From Marsupella aquatica (taxonomy: Eukaryota > Marchantiophyta): a DNA stretch of 64,000 nt. The notes under the pieces are model-generated. The model saw only the letters and a list, made by a program, of their open reading frames with translations, ran no database searches and was not told the DNA's origin. Positions 1 to 10,700 of this stretch are shown piece by piece; position 1 is the first letter of the stretch; each line of letters starts with the position of its first letter. The DNA lies in assembly GCA_973895155.1 (NCBI GenBank), contig OZ316894.1, positions 1,302,001 to 1,366,000 on the forward strand. Direction: 5' to 3'. The position numbers and the translations under genes are program-made.

Positions 1-87
1 TGCATGGAGTTTTGTGAAGCTTAAGCCGGTTGGAGGTAATCTTTTCTGTAAGAATTGGTTGGATAAACTGGGAATTGAAGTGACATC

Positions 88-1026
88 ATGATTGATGTAT
101 CAGGTGATTCAAAGAGCAATGAAAAAGATGTGCCCAGTGCCTCAGTGACCATAGCCAAGGAGGTATCAGGTAAGCTGATGCTTTAAATTCCTCTCCTACC
201 ATTGTTGAGAAACAATTCAGTGGTTAATAGATTGAACCTGAATCTTGTGGTCTGTTTATTGATCAGCAGAAGCAGACATGGAGGATATGGCAATGGCAAA
301 GAAGGGGAAGAAGGCTGTTCATAATGGTAAGGAGATAGTGACAACTTTGTGGATGGTGACATGTACATGGCGCACATGTGATGAGTGATTCACTTATGTT
401 GGACAATGCATTGAATTGTAGTTGATGCAGAGTTGACAGACTCTCAACCAAGTGGGAGCAGGGTGAAGCGACGTCAAAACTTGGGAGCAACATTGGATGC
501 AAGTAAGATTGTAGATGCTTCAATTGAAGCAAGTACAATGTTAGCAGATACTGAGATGATGTCGCAGGGAAATCCTGCTACACAATCGGAAGTGTCAAAT
601 ATGGATGCAGATTCTTTGAAGAAGAGTGTAGCCAATTCTCGATCACCAGCACAAAACACTCGTGCCAAAGTCATGACTCGCAACCAAGGTATGAATAATG
701 TCATGTATAAGCCACCCAGGAAAGCCAAGAAAAACAGCCAGGGTAAGGTGGAGGTGATAGCCACAGCAGAGCCAGTCCATAATCTTCTATCATGGGAGAA
801 TGACTCGCAGGTATGTGTGGGTACAGGCATTTTGCGACCGGATCATGCTAAATTCCATGGCAAAGTGGTCCCGGATGACCATGTAGTAGTGTTGTTGACT
901 ACAGTGATTGTATCTGATTGTAATTTGCCATTTCCGAATAGAGACGATGATCCACCTCAAGAAATAATTGCAGATGCAGTAGGATCTCTTGTGCTCTGGC
1001 CATCAGAGTGTGTTAGTCTGCAGTGA
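88..1026 (+). CDS. CACTA-associated protein, C-terminal exons (DUF8039-like end)
   Basis: Three exons join in frame: about 88-169, 267 (or 270)-326 and 422-1026, each with GT/AG borders and phase 1. The 5' part is outside the window or unresolved. The middle is polar, Ser/Thr/Lys-rich and low complexity. The last 70 residues (about 820-1026) contain VGTGIL, HGK, VVVLLTTVIVSDCNLPFPN, an IADAVGS motif and LVLWP. This pattern resembles the small C-terminal domain, often called DUF8039, found on plant En/Spm-related ORFs. No catalytic transposase motif is seen in the part present. The position inside a CACTA terminus supports an element-borne gene. Splicing remains open in frame, so decay is not advanced. 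The domain name is from memory of the family pattern. Confidence 0.5.
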
Positions 1027-1546
1027 CTGAATACAAGTGTAGATAGAATCATGTGAATTGTGTTACATTTTGACATTGCCTTGGAAAAATCCAAGAAATA
1101 TCTGTACCAATTTTTCCATTTGGTAAAGAGGATGAAGGAGCCGTTGTGTGTGACATTGATATTTCTGAATTCTGTATGTATGAAACAAGTGATTGATGTC
1201 AAACTATGGCTCTATGGTGATTGTCTATGATACTTGAATCTGTTTTGTATCAATTCAGTATTAGTGTGTATGGTATAGACGAATGCTTTGTGACCTTCTT
1301 TGTAGTCTATGATGTTTGAATCTGTGAATTCATATTAGTGTACATGGTATAGAAGATGGCTTTCTGAAAATTTGTGTGAGGTTCTAATGTTAACATGGTG
1401 AATGGTGACCTTATAGAGTGAGTTCATTCCAAGTACACAATAAAACATGAATGAAATGTGTTATTTGTGCACAAGAGTGAGTTCATTCCAAGTAGTATAG
1501 TGGGGTCTTCATCACTCATTTCCAGTTGACATGAAAGACTTGTACA

Positions 1547-1905
1547 TACCCCACAAAGTGTCTACTTTAGTCGTTTTATAAACCCCCACAAAGTGTCTAC
1601 TTTAGTCATTTTATAAACCCACAAAGTATATTTAAAGACTACCCTCCATAACCTTTTGAGTTGTTCCCAACGACTCACCATCGCAGCCCATAAAAGACTG
1701 AAAAAGACTCACCAAAGCTACCCACACAAAGACTAAAATAGACTGAAAATCCAGTCTATTAAACGACTTATAAACCAGTTCTATAAAGGACTCAGTTGAT
1801 TATAGTAACAAAACATACGACTCGCAGTCCTATAAAGGACTAGAGTCCTTCCCAGTCGTTTCCAAGTCCTATACGGTATTGAATAGTCGTTTAATGGGGT
1901 CTAAA
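1547..1905. repeat. CACTA subterminal repeat region
   Basis: A unit of about 37 bases (ccccacaaagtgtctacttt and the bases following) occurs in tandem from about 1549 and again from about 1586, with a partial third copy. It is followed by many GACT/AGTC-bearing motifs in both orientations, including repeated tcctataaaggact at about 1830-1845. The array abuts the terminal inverted repeat at 1911-1927. Clusters like this bind the transposase in En/Spm elements. Confidence 0.6.
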
Positions 1906-1929
1906 TACCCCCCGGTTTCTACTAGTGAC

Positions 1930-4453
1930 CTCTCCTGATGGGATTGCAGACACATTCGGTGGAAGGGCAGTACCCTGAGTTTCAATAGTGTTGCCTCCCT
2001 CTGGTGCTGGTTGTGCATTGACATCCTGGACTTGTTTAGATGAATCCTACAATTGTAAGGCTGAAATCAGTATCAAGCGAATCATGTGTTTAGTCCCTAT
2101 ACAATATGGCCACATAGTACACAATGATTTGTACTTACCTTGGTTTTAGTTCTGGTTTTTCTTTTTGGTTGGGCAATTTTCTCTTTGGTGGGAGCAGTTG
2201 TTTGCTTCGTCTTTGAACGTCTAGGTTCACTTTTTTCTGTCTCCGGGGGTGCCGTTGCTTGCTTGCAATGACAGGGACCTTCCTTTGGTCCCTGTCATTG
2301 CAAACTAAGGTGATTGCATGTTTAAATCAAATAAGTACACATAGAATACATTTTTACCACTGTCTACCCTGGAATGTTCCTCCTTGGCCTATTGAAAACA
2401 CACTTACCTCAGGCACGGGCTTCTGTGGTTGTACAGATTTCTTGGTTCTCTTTGATTTCCTCTTAGATTGTTTGGGTGTAGGTCCCTCATGGGATTTAGG
2501 AACCTAAAATGCAGTACTCGGAGTACAAGCACATTCAAATAGTAAGTATACATTAACATCATGGTATACAACATAACATTGGTGTCCTACTCTTGAACTT
2601 GCAGTGTTGATAAAACGTTCTCCACACTGTTTACAGATGTTGCAAAGAACTTTCATCTATAAACGTTACCTGGTCAGCTTGCTGAGAATCTACGGGAAGG
2701 GTGGTGTTGCCGTTCGGTGGTGGCTCTTCAGATTGTTCGGGTGTAGGTCCTTCATGGGATTCAGGAACCTAAAATGCAATACTCGGAGTATAGGCACATT
2801 CAAACAGTAAGTACACATTAACATCATGGTATACAACATAACATTGGTGTCCTACTCTTGAACTTGCAGTGTTGATAAAACAAGAAACGTTCTCCACACT
2901 GTTTACAGATGTTGCAAAGAACTTTCATCTGTAAATGTTACCTGGTCAGCTTGCTGAGAATCTACGGGAAGGGTGGTGTTGTCGTTCGGTGGTGGCTCTA
3001 CAGATTGTTCGGGTGTAGGTCCTTCATGGGATTCAGGAACCTAAAATGCAATACTCGGGGTACAGGCGCATTCAAACAGTGAGTATACATTAACATCATG
3101 GTATTCAACATAATGTCCTACTCTTGAAATTGCAGTGTTGATAAAATAGGAAACGTTCTCCACACTATTTACACATGTTGCAAAGAACTTTCATCTGTAA
3201 ACGTTACCTGGTCAGCTTGCTGAGAATCTACGGGAAGGGTGGTGTTGCTGTTCGGTGCTAGCTCTACAGATTTCTTGGTTCTTTTTGTTTTCCGCTTTGA
3301 TTGGTTGGCTTCGGCTCCTTTGTTGGGAGGAACCTGAAAAAGCAATACTCGGGCTAAGAGCACTAAACCATCGTGCATACACTCGTGCATACATTGACGG
3401 TATACAAATGGGATAATTACATTGGAAGTGCAAATTTTACCTCATCGGCTTCCTGAGTGTCAACAGGAGGCGTAATTTTCTGTGGAGGCTGCTTCTTGGG
3501 TTCGTTTGGCTTCCTGCGTGGCTTTCCTTTCTTCCCTGATTCTTTGACTTTAGCTTCATCATTCAAAGGAACCTGAAGTTTCGTAGACATTCCGGTCAAT
3601 GTTGTCAAACTCTGCAGATTCAGAAAAAATCATTGGCAGAATGGGAAGAGGAACTATACCTCTGCTGCGTCTTCTTCATCAGAGGACTCATGATAATCTA
3701 ATCCCCACTTGTCAGGGGTGGGCTTGTACCCCTCCTCATCTGAGGTATCAACCCACACTTCGTGAACTCCAGCCTGCAATATGAAAACCGGTGTAAACAT
3801 TGTGCGTGAAGTATACACAACAATGCAAAGGCAAGTAAAATGATTGTGTTACGTACCGCTGCCTCTGCTTCTTCTTGTGACATGCCATCACCTGTGTAAT
3901 CTTTCACACAATTCCGGCCGGCTGTGGCAATTGATAGATGCTTCTGCTCCTTTTTCCACTTCACATAGTTTGGATAGGCATGGTCAAAATTGATTTCTTT
4001 TGCTCCGACTTTCCACAACAGACTTTCCCTTTTCTTCCTCAAAAACTCCAAGGCGTCTGCAACAATGAGTTCTCTACTCTCCTCACCTGCTGAAGGTTGG
4101 ACAGATTGGGCAAGGACATCTCTCAGCGGAAAAAGTACCTATAATAGTCGACAATCAACCTGCAAAGCATGCAACTTTCTATCCACAGGCAACTGAGCAG
4201 GCAATTGCTGCACATGCTCGGCCCAGTGATACACAACATTGGTGATAGGAGCAGAGCTGACATGCTCTTGTAACATCTCAAAGAAACTATCGTCTACCAA
4301 GCAGCCCCAGCCACTCTTCTCCTTCGGACCAATGTGGTAGACCTTAATAAGACGAACAAGCACCGATTTCGATGGAACCAATGGCTCCTTCTTCCCCAGA
4401 ACTGAAACGCAATAGTCCACCTTCAGTTGATTCTTTTTGCGTTGCTTCGTCAT
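1930..4453 (-). CDS. Hypothetical Lys/Pro-rich modular protein, all exons phase 0
   Basis: I do not recognise the family. Ten exons can be chained on the minus strand, all phase 0: 4453-4160, 4138-3857, 3773-3660, 3611-3441, 3333-3208, 3040-2942, 2768-2670, 2503-2408, 2291-2139 and 2046-1930. They give about 517 codons with no stop. The N-terminal 190 residues look folded, with Trp, Cys and hydrophobic positions. Exon 3 is acidic (DTSDEEG, SSDEEDA). The later exons are short Lys/Pro/Glu-rich modules; most begin VP and three end in DSQQADQ. The Met at 4453 is the first in the frame; an upstream exon at 4454-4907 is possible but unproven. The chain ends exactly where the CACTA terminus begins (1927), so the gene is interrupted there or continues left of the window. 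It could be transposon-derived; nothing seen decides this. Confidence 0.5.
2263..2303. repeat. Perfect 17-bp inverted repeat (hairpin) with 7-nt loop
   Basis: The arm ttgcaatgacagggacc (2263-2279) is followed by a loop (2280-2286) and then its exact reverse complement (2287-2303). The hairpin spans the 3' splice site and first codons of one exon of the minus-strand modular gene. Confidence 0.9.
2408..3333 (-). repeat. Tandemly duplicated exon-intron units of about 270 bp
   Basis: Units starting near 2501, 2769 and 3041 are highly similar over about 270 bases. Each carries one phase-0 exon (2670-2768, 2942-3040, 3208-3333) plus its intron. The intron shares a block with tactcttgaacttgcagtgt and the exon shares cagcttgctgagaatctacg. 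The 2408-2503 exon is a more diverged member. Two exons of 33 codons are nearly identical; the third is 42 codons and Lys-rich. Confidence 0.85.
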
Positions 4454-5598
4454 TTACCATCTTAGCTTGGCAGTCGACCGCAATCGAATCCATGACGCAC
4501 CTTCCGTCTTCTTACCACTACTGCTACTGCATTTCTGTGGTTTCTTGGCGGGACGAGAGGTGTTGAGTTTTGAACTCAACCAAGGCAGGCCTGGCTCCAA
4601 CAAATCAGCAGGGAGTTTTCGGCCATGCTTGGTGCTCAAGTGAGTCTGAAACGACTTGAACGAAGAGAAACCGCGAGGAGCATGACCGGCGCATATACAC
4701 TTGAATACGTGGTTCCCCTGCTCGCCTACACGGTATCAAAAATGCTGTCCCTCCTTTGCCAATGTTAGTTTCTTGGCATGGGGCACCATGACTACCTTGG
4801 TTGGGTTCAAAACCCAACCGACCTGCCCAACGTTCACTTGTTGATCTCCCTGAATCGCTCTCAACAGTCACTCCAATCACCCGACAGGCAATCCCAAGTG
4901 ATTTCACAATCCCCCTTCACCAGCACCAGCTCCCTGAATCGCTCTATACTCACTCACTCCCAATCGTGCGCAGTCCCCCATGACCAGCTCCCTAAATCGA
5001 TCGCTCCCAATCGCTCCCAATCGCTCCCAATCGCGCGCAATCCCCCTTCACCAGCACATCAGGCCTTCGATCGATCGATTTGCGAGCTCCAATAGTGGAA
5101 TCCCTCCCTAAAACAATCCTCCTCGCTCATCGGCCGCCATCTCTCTAAAATCCTAAACCCTCACCAAAGATAAGGCATACGCGCAACTGATCATGCACCC
5201 TAAACCCTAGCAATGAAGTAGCAAAGCAGACGCAACGTAGACGTGTTACATGAAATTATAGAATTCAAAGAATACATACACCATGTAGTATTCTGTGTTG
5301 TATTCTCAACATACAAAAGAATGTTGCAACGTGTTACATAACAGATAGATCAGAGAATACATAAACAATGTTGTATTCTATTCATAACACAAGAGAATAT
5401 ACCCATTACCCAATACAGGTTTTCAAAATTATGCAATTGAATAGCTCCCCCAATACTCATCTGAAATGCGAATTGTTCATCATTGAAGCTACGGAGAATG
5501 CTAAATGACACTAAATCATCTTACCAAACCACCAATCTCTTCAAGAAATAACAAGAATACAACAACCAAAACGTATTCTGCATGACACAACATCCCTA
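4454..5598. other. CpG-containing intergenic stretch with short degenerate tandem repeats
   Basis: The 4840-5090 part is built of repeated elements such as tccctgaatcgctc and a 10-base unit, tcgctcccaa, three to four times at about 4997-5031. It ends in low-complexity CCCTAAAC-like sequence. It could contain the promoter of the minus-strand modular gene and an extra 5' exon (4454-4639). From 5200 to 5598 is AT-rich sequence with a repeated ttgtattcta-like motif and no convincing gene. Confidence 0.4.
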
Positions 5599-6237
5599 TC
5601 ATTTGCCTTTCGAGTCTTCGGCGGATTCGATGGTGGACAAACGAAACTTTGAAATCATTGCTGCAGTCACCTCCAACTGCTGCATAAGGACATCAGCATC
5701 CACAAGATTGCTTCTGCTGATCACTTTCTCAACTCTTGTTCTCACAGGGGCACGACTAGGAGGGCATCGCCACATCTCAACAACAAGCTTATTCACAACA
5801 GCAGAGTGTCGTCCTGTTTTAATCCACACTAGACAGTATGGGATCTGAGAAATTTGTTGGTGCATTGTTTCAAGCTGGCGAATGGTACCATACTCTGCAA
5901 ATTCGTCAGCAGTCATGTCCACAAGCTCTCGTGCAGCTTGAAAGATAGTGGCCTTGAATGGCCCAGTGTTCTCATATGCATCCACCATGCAAATATCGAA
6001 CCTATACAAATGACAATTGTTACCGTCTACCAGTGGGTCGTGCTTGCATTGCTCCGCTGCCTCAATGGACTTCCCACAAACCAAACCACCGCCAATGCCA
6101 TGCCTGCAACCTCTGTAAGTGAACTTTCTGGGCCATGGGAAATCAGAGTGAAAATTACAAACATATACCAGGATTGGCCCAATGATGCTGTCTGGCCGCT
6201 CCTTCATTGCAATTTGCACATCCTCAAGGGTCGACAT
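5599..6237 (-). CDS. RPA1 C-terminal (DBD-C)-like single-stranded-DNA-binding domain protein
   Basis: The frame runs from a Met at 6237 to the stop at 5599, 212 codons; it stays open further upstream, but that part is low-complexity hydrophobic and unlikely to be coding. In the middle it shows a YRGC..CGKSI....C zinc-ribbon-like segment, then YRFDICMVDAYENTG, then FKATIFQAARELVDMTADEF. The order and spacing match the C-terminal OB fold of the large subunit of replication protein A (zinc ribbon, YR....D.TG, F..A..l...a.el). The other RPA1 OB folds are absent. Stand-alone RPA-like proteins occur as plant paralogs and as passengers in Helitrons. An intron near 6006 (acceptor-like TTTGTATAG) cannot be excluded. 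Its role would be ssDNA binding; that is inferred from the fold only. Confidence 0.5.
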   Translation of the reverse strand: MSTLEDVQIAMKERPDSIIGPILVYVCNFHSDFPWPRKFTYRGCRHGIGGGLVCGKSIEAAEQCKHDPLVDGNNCHLYRFDICMVDAYENTGPFKATIFQAARELVDMTADEFAEYGTIRQLETMHQQISQIPYCLVWIKTGRHSAVVNKLVVEMWRCPPSRAPVRTRVEKVISRSNLVDADVLMQQLEVTAAMISKFRLSTIESAEDSKGK

Positions 6238-6964
6238 AGCAGGAACACGAGCAAGAACACGAGCGGGAATAGCAGGAACAACAAGAACCAGCAACACAAG
6301 CCGGAACCAGCAACATGAGAAAATGCGAGAAAATGTCGAGAAACAAACCAAATGACAACAAAACAGGTTCCGAAAGGGTTCCATAAAGGGCGGGCACATT
6401 TGAATTTTGAAAATTATTCCTTTAAGATTTGTACACATTATGGACAATGTCTTCATAACGGCAAGGAGGTTCGGGGAGGTACGGCTTGCCGGCTGTTGCA
6501 AGCTCCAATAAACTATTTCCTTTGTATCTTGAACACTAAAGTGACAATGTATTCTGAAATCTTGTGAGGCCGGGCATGAAGGCTCCAATTCCACCGCAAA
6601 CTCGTTCAATTATTGTTTTGAATACAATAGTCATACTGTATTCACAAAAACTGCCATGATGCTGAGCGGAGCTCGATTGCCGCCAGGGCTACAACGCTTG
6701 TGGACTACGACGTTATTGACGGCCGACTACACATGACCAACCACGGTTTCCAGAGGGTACGCAGTGGACTCGAACTGCGTGGTAAGCTGTTTCATAAGAA
6801 CACGCCTGTACGAAGTGGGCCCGGAGGTCCATTGGGAGAGAATCTAAACTTTGGGGTCCATTGGGAGGGCGTGGGAAACTTTTGGTCCATTAAGAGAGAA
6901 AGTTGCATTTGGAGGTCCACTAAGTATATCTCTCGTGACAAATAGGGTCATTTTTGGGCGACAA

Positions 6965-7027
6965 ATGACAAGTTGTTGTGTCCGACAACACGACAAGTTG
7001 TCCGACAACACGACAAGTTGTCCGACA
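6965..7027 (+). repeat. 20-bp minisatellite
   Basis: The 20-base unit tccgacaacacgacaagttg occurs twice exactly (6981-7000, 7001-7020) with partial copies on both sides. Confidence 0.85.
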
Positions 7028-7430
7028 GCTCAAACCGGGCCATGAACATAATCATCCGTGGCAGTTCAACTAGCCTCAAGGCCAAAAATTTCTTCTAATT
7101 TAATGATGCCTTGCAAGCATTCAATTTCATACTACAATGAGAAATAGTACAAGAATTCTTTAAATATTTACATGTTGTCTTCATCTCTCTTTGACCCTAG
7201 AGCAGAATTCATTTAGTTGCAATTGGTTCCCTCCATTCGGCTGTACTTTAAGGAAGTTGAGAATTTTAAGTCCTTCCATGATCAATTTCAAAATTGCAAC
7301 ATTCATGCTAACATTAAAGCTCTTTTTTGCTTCCAAAACTTCACGTCATAAAGACAACATGCAAAATTATATGTCTCCTTGATTGGATACAAATTCATTT
7401 AATGATTTTTCCAATTTCCATCAAATCCTA

Positions 7431-7799
7431 GAACTTAAAGCCCTCATGGACACACACGTTTGGAAGTAAGCCTGGATGGACACACACAACCCGAGCTTCA
7501 TTTTTTGCTTGTGTAACACACTTTTTGATTGTACTCCCAAAGTGACCTGTAAGGAGGTATGTGACCGGGACCAGACAGTTTTCGGTTGATTCTTCTAATA
7601 GTCCGCCCACTTTTTCCTCCCTGGAAGGATCCAGTGACCATCTAACTCAACCATAAAGTCAAAAGCAGGGTTTCCTTCCGTCAATGAAAGATGGTAATCC
7701 GTTGTTAGGTGTAATTGGAGATTCTTCTTACAGTGTCACATGGTTGTGTCCATCCGGGTAGTCCCAACAAACGTGTGTGTCCATGAGGGCTTTAAGTTC
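7431..7799. mobile_element. Fold-back/MITE-like element with perfect 32-bp terminal inverted repeats
   Basis: The 32 bases at 7431-7462 (beginning gaacttaaagccctcatgg) are exactly the reverse complement of 7768-7799. A weaker inverted block (ggatggacaca) extends the symmetry inward. The 369-bp span has no coding potential. No clear target-site duplication is visible, so the true ends may differ by a few bases. A related sequence (ccatcgtggctttaagttct, about 47070) occurs elsewhere in the window. Confidence 0.65.
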
Positions 7800-10700
7800 C
7801 AAAATCCGAACATAGATTTTTCCTTTATCAAAACACAATATTATTCCATTGTCAACGTATTATGCCTCATCAATCATGCACTATACGCTTTGTTGTAGCT
7901 CCTCTTCAAAATTATCTATGGTGGCAATGGAATCAAAATGTCAATCTAGACTCTGCATTGCCATGTTAAGTACAGCACAATTTCTTGTTTTGGGTGAGGA
8001 AATGATGGATTATGTGAAGGGCAGTCAGATGTGAACAATCTTGGATAAAGCTTGCATTGAAAGGAATAATTTTTTTCACCAAAAAAATGGCAAACCCCAA
8101 GCAGCCGCCCCCCAAAGACAAATGCCACCTGGAGGAAGAAGGCCATAGCCCATGGCAAACACGACCAAACAAAGGTTAAACCAAACGTAGTCAGGCCATG
8201 GAACCCTAAGCGCCCACCACTTCATGGCCTGCTCCATGCATATGTCCTCATAGTTGCTCTATACTCATGTTGTCAATCAGAATTCCCTTAGTTCCTCATC
8301 ATTTTGCTATTATGGATCTTTGAACTAAATAAAAACTTCCTCTTAGTCTTGCTACTGTGATCCTCATGCCCCGGGAAGACCCCATTGCTCGGAGTCCTGG
8401 CGTCCTGAAGATCAAATATCTTCCCGTTCACCATCGGTAGTGCTTACGGAAACCAGGCTGTCAATCTTCTCCCATGGCTGCAGCAAAATTTGCAATTGAT
8501 CAACAGTGGCTCTTAGCTGCTTGCTTTTGGTGGCAAACTTGCTCATATGGATTTCAGACTGAGTGTCAGTTTATCTGAGGACCACTCATTAAGGGAGTCT
8601 TCTGAGAAAATGCAAGTAGGTTGCTTAGTTTCTCTCTTTCCATCAGCAAAATAATTTGTCCTAGTTTCCGCTTCTGAGTTTGGATTGCACTGTTAATGGC
8701 CTCTAAAAGGGAGTTGTGGGATGACTTGAAGGCAGGGACCCTTGCACCAGATTTTGCACCTCCTACAACCTATCATTCACGTGGTGCAATTTGAAAAACA
8801 TGTGTTCAGTGTGCTCAAAGCCACCTTTGATCAAGAGCAGATGCTATCATAAACCTCCATTAATGGATTCCCCTACAGTTTGTGAACGAGTTTGTGAAAA
8901 ACCCATGCATGATTAAGTAAAAGTCAGAGACAAAAATCTCACCTTAACCTCACCTTGGAGAGGGACCAGCACCCCCTCCCCAAGCAGTTTCTTCCACCTG
9001 CCCTGCCAGACCTCCTTTGCATTCATTTGTCCCCATCTCCAGTTCAACTTAGTGATGTGTTGTGTTTGGGGTAGAGAACAGTTAACGCAAACATGATTGG
9101 GGTCATCCATCCCTGATTCCCTGATTCTTCCCATTCCACATCCATTGCCATGCAACCAATTCTCACTCAGACCGGGGCTTTTCTTGAACAAATTGTAGAA
9201 ACTGGTGAGTTTCTCATGTCCACTTGGCCTGTTGTTCCAAACCCTGGTGTGAAGGGTGTCTACCAAACTGGGTTGGCAAGCCACTGGTTTGGTATTCCTG
9301 GTGGCCAGATATCTTCTGAACCCATCTCCTTCCTGCTCAGAAAGATGGGTGATTCTGGAATACAACAGGATGGTTTGCTTGGTGGTGAGAGATAGGGCAG
9401 AGTACCAATGCCAAAGTTGAATTTCAGGTGCTGAAACATGTACAATCCACCCTCTCATCTTGCTTTTCAGAGTGGGAGGTCCTTTAATAACTATCTTGTC
9501 ACTCGGAAGAAGTGCCTCAGTAGGTGAACACCAGCGTCTTTCTTTCTTCCATGTTTTGGTCCTTATTGCTAGATAATTATCTTCTTGTACTGGAAATGAA
9601 GCCAGGAATGACTACCATGTTACACACAGTGCTCCTGGCCGTGAAACACATTTTGGTGGTCCATGGGAATTTAGGGCCCATAACTTGATGATTATGAGCC
9701 CTATAACAATTTTCAGTTTTGCACCTGCAAGACAACTTACTAGAGAAGGAGGAGACAACAGGAAAAACACAAACCCAAATATCTCATACTAACACAATGA
9801 ACATTATTTAATGAAATTTACCCCTCCTCAATTTGTGAGTTTTCACTTTGACCAAGTGTAGCTTACCTACTCCTCTTGCATATCTCCATGAACTATTAAG
9901 TATTTGAATCTATGAGTATCTAGTTATAAGAATTAAACTAAAATGTTACAAAATGTGGTCCATGGGGCTTCAATTTCTCTTGTACTTGTTGCATTTTATA
10001 CTAAATTTTATATTAAATTGATTACTACACTTACGAAGAAACACATATGAAACACATTTTTAATGCCTTACAAGAGAAGTCTTAGGCTTAGATGTTCATT
10101 TCAACTTGGTCATAAAAAATATGATTGAGTACTATACTAAACAGCAAAACATCCAAAAGCTGCTCTCCAAAGGTATTGGCAAGGTAAACATGCTGCTTTA
10201 TTGGCTATATTTAACACAAAGAGTTATAAGTGTTTTCTTTGTTCCTCTGCAGGTATTCTATTCCAAATGTGTGAAAATTTAAGCTAAGATGGATCAAGGG
10301 TTTGTTTTGCCCATCTTCGTGGACTATGACACATCCATGTTGCTTCATTTAATTCACACTCAAATTTTACTGACGGCTATCTTTGGAAGGACGCTAAGTC
10401 ATGTTTGAGAAGGACCCCCCAAGCCAGTTTTCTAGTAACCTCATCCAACTGTAAAATGTTAACTTTTGGCAACTTGTGCATTTATTTGGATAACCTTTGA
10501 ATACTTACTTAAGCTCAAACTTTTCCAGCGTGTTTTTGATGTTCAACCTATTACCTGAAAAAGTTTCAGATTTATCTGAGATCACTTGCTGCATTGCCAA
10601 TGAGTGCAAAAATGGTCAAATACTTTAAAGTAACTGCCAGGGAAGGGACACTGCACTTTTGTGAAGTTTGGGCACAAGCACTGATTTACCACTTTGGGAA

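Larger units (their letters stand above)
1..1927. mobile_element. Right-hand end of a CACTA (En/Spm-type) DNA transposon
   Basis: Read on the minus strand, the sequence starting at 1927 is CACTAGTAGAAACCGGG (1911-1927), a typical CACTA terminal inverted repeat. Inward of it, at about 1547-1905, lies an array of short direct and inverted motifs built around GACT/AGTC, as expected of the subterminal transposase-binding region of this superfamily. Further inward is a spliced transposon-type coding region (88-1026). The other terminus must lie to the left of the window, so neither the element length nor the target-site duplication can be checked. The bases next to the terminus (1928-1930, acc) would be the right copy of a 3-bp duplication. 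Confidence 0.7.

Noticed and set aside
8913-9458. 181-codon minus-strand frame as a LINE reverse transcriptase C-terminus
   Set aside because: Only a loose Cys/His/Trp resemblance; no reverse-transcriptase core motif or poly-A end nearby.
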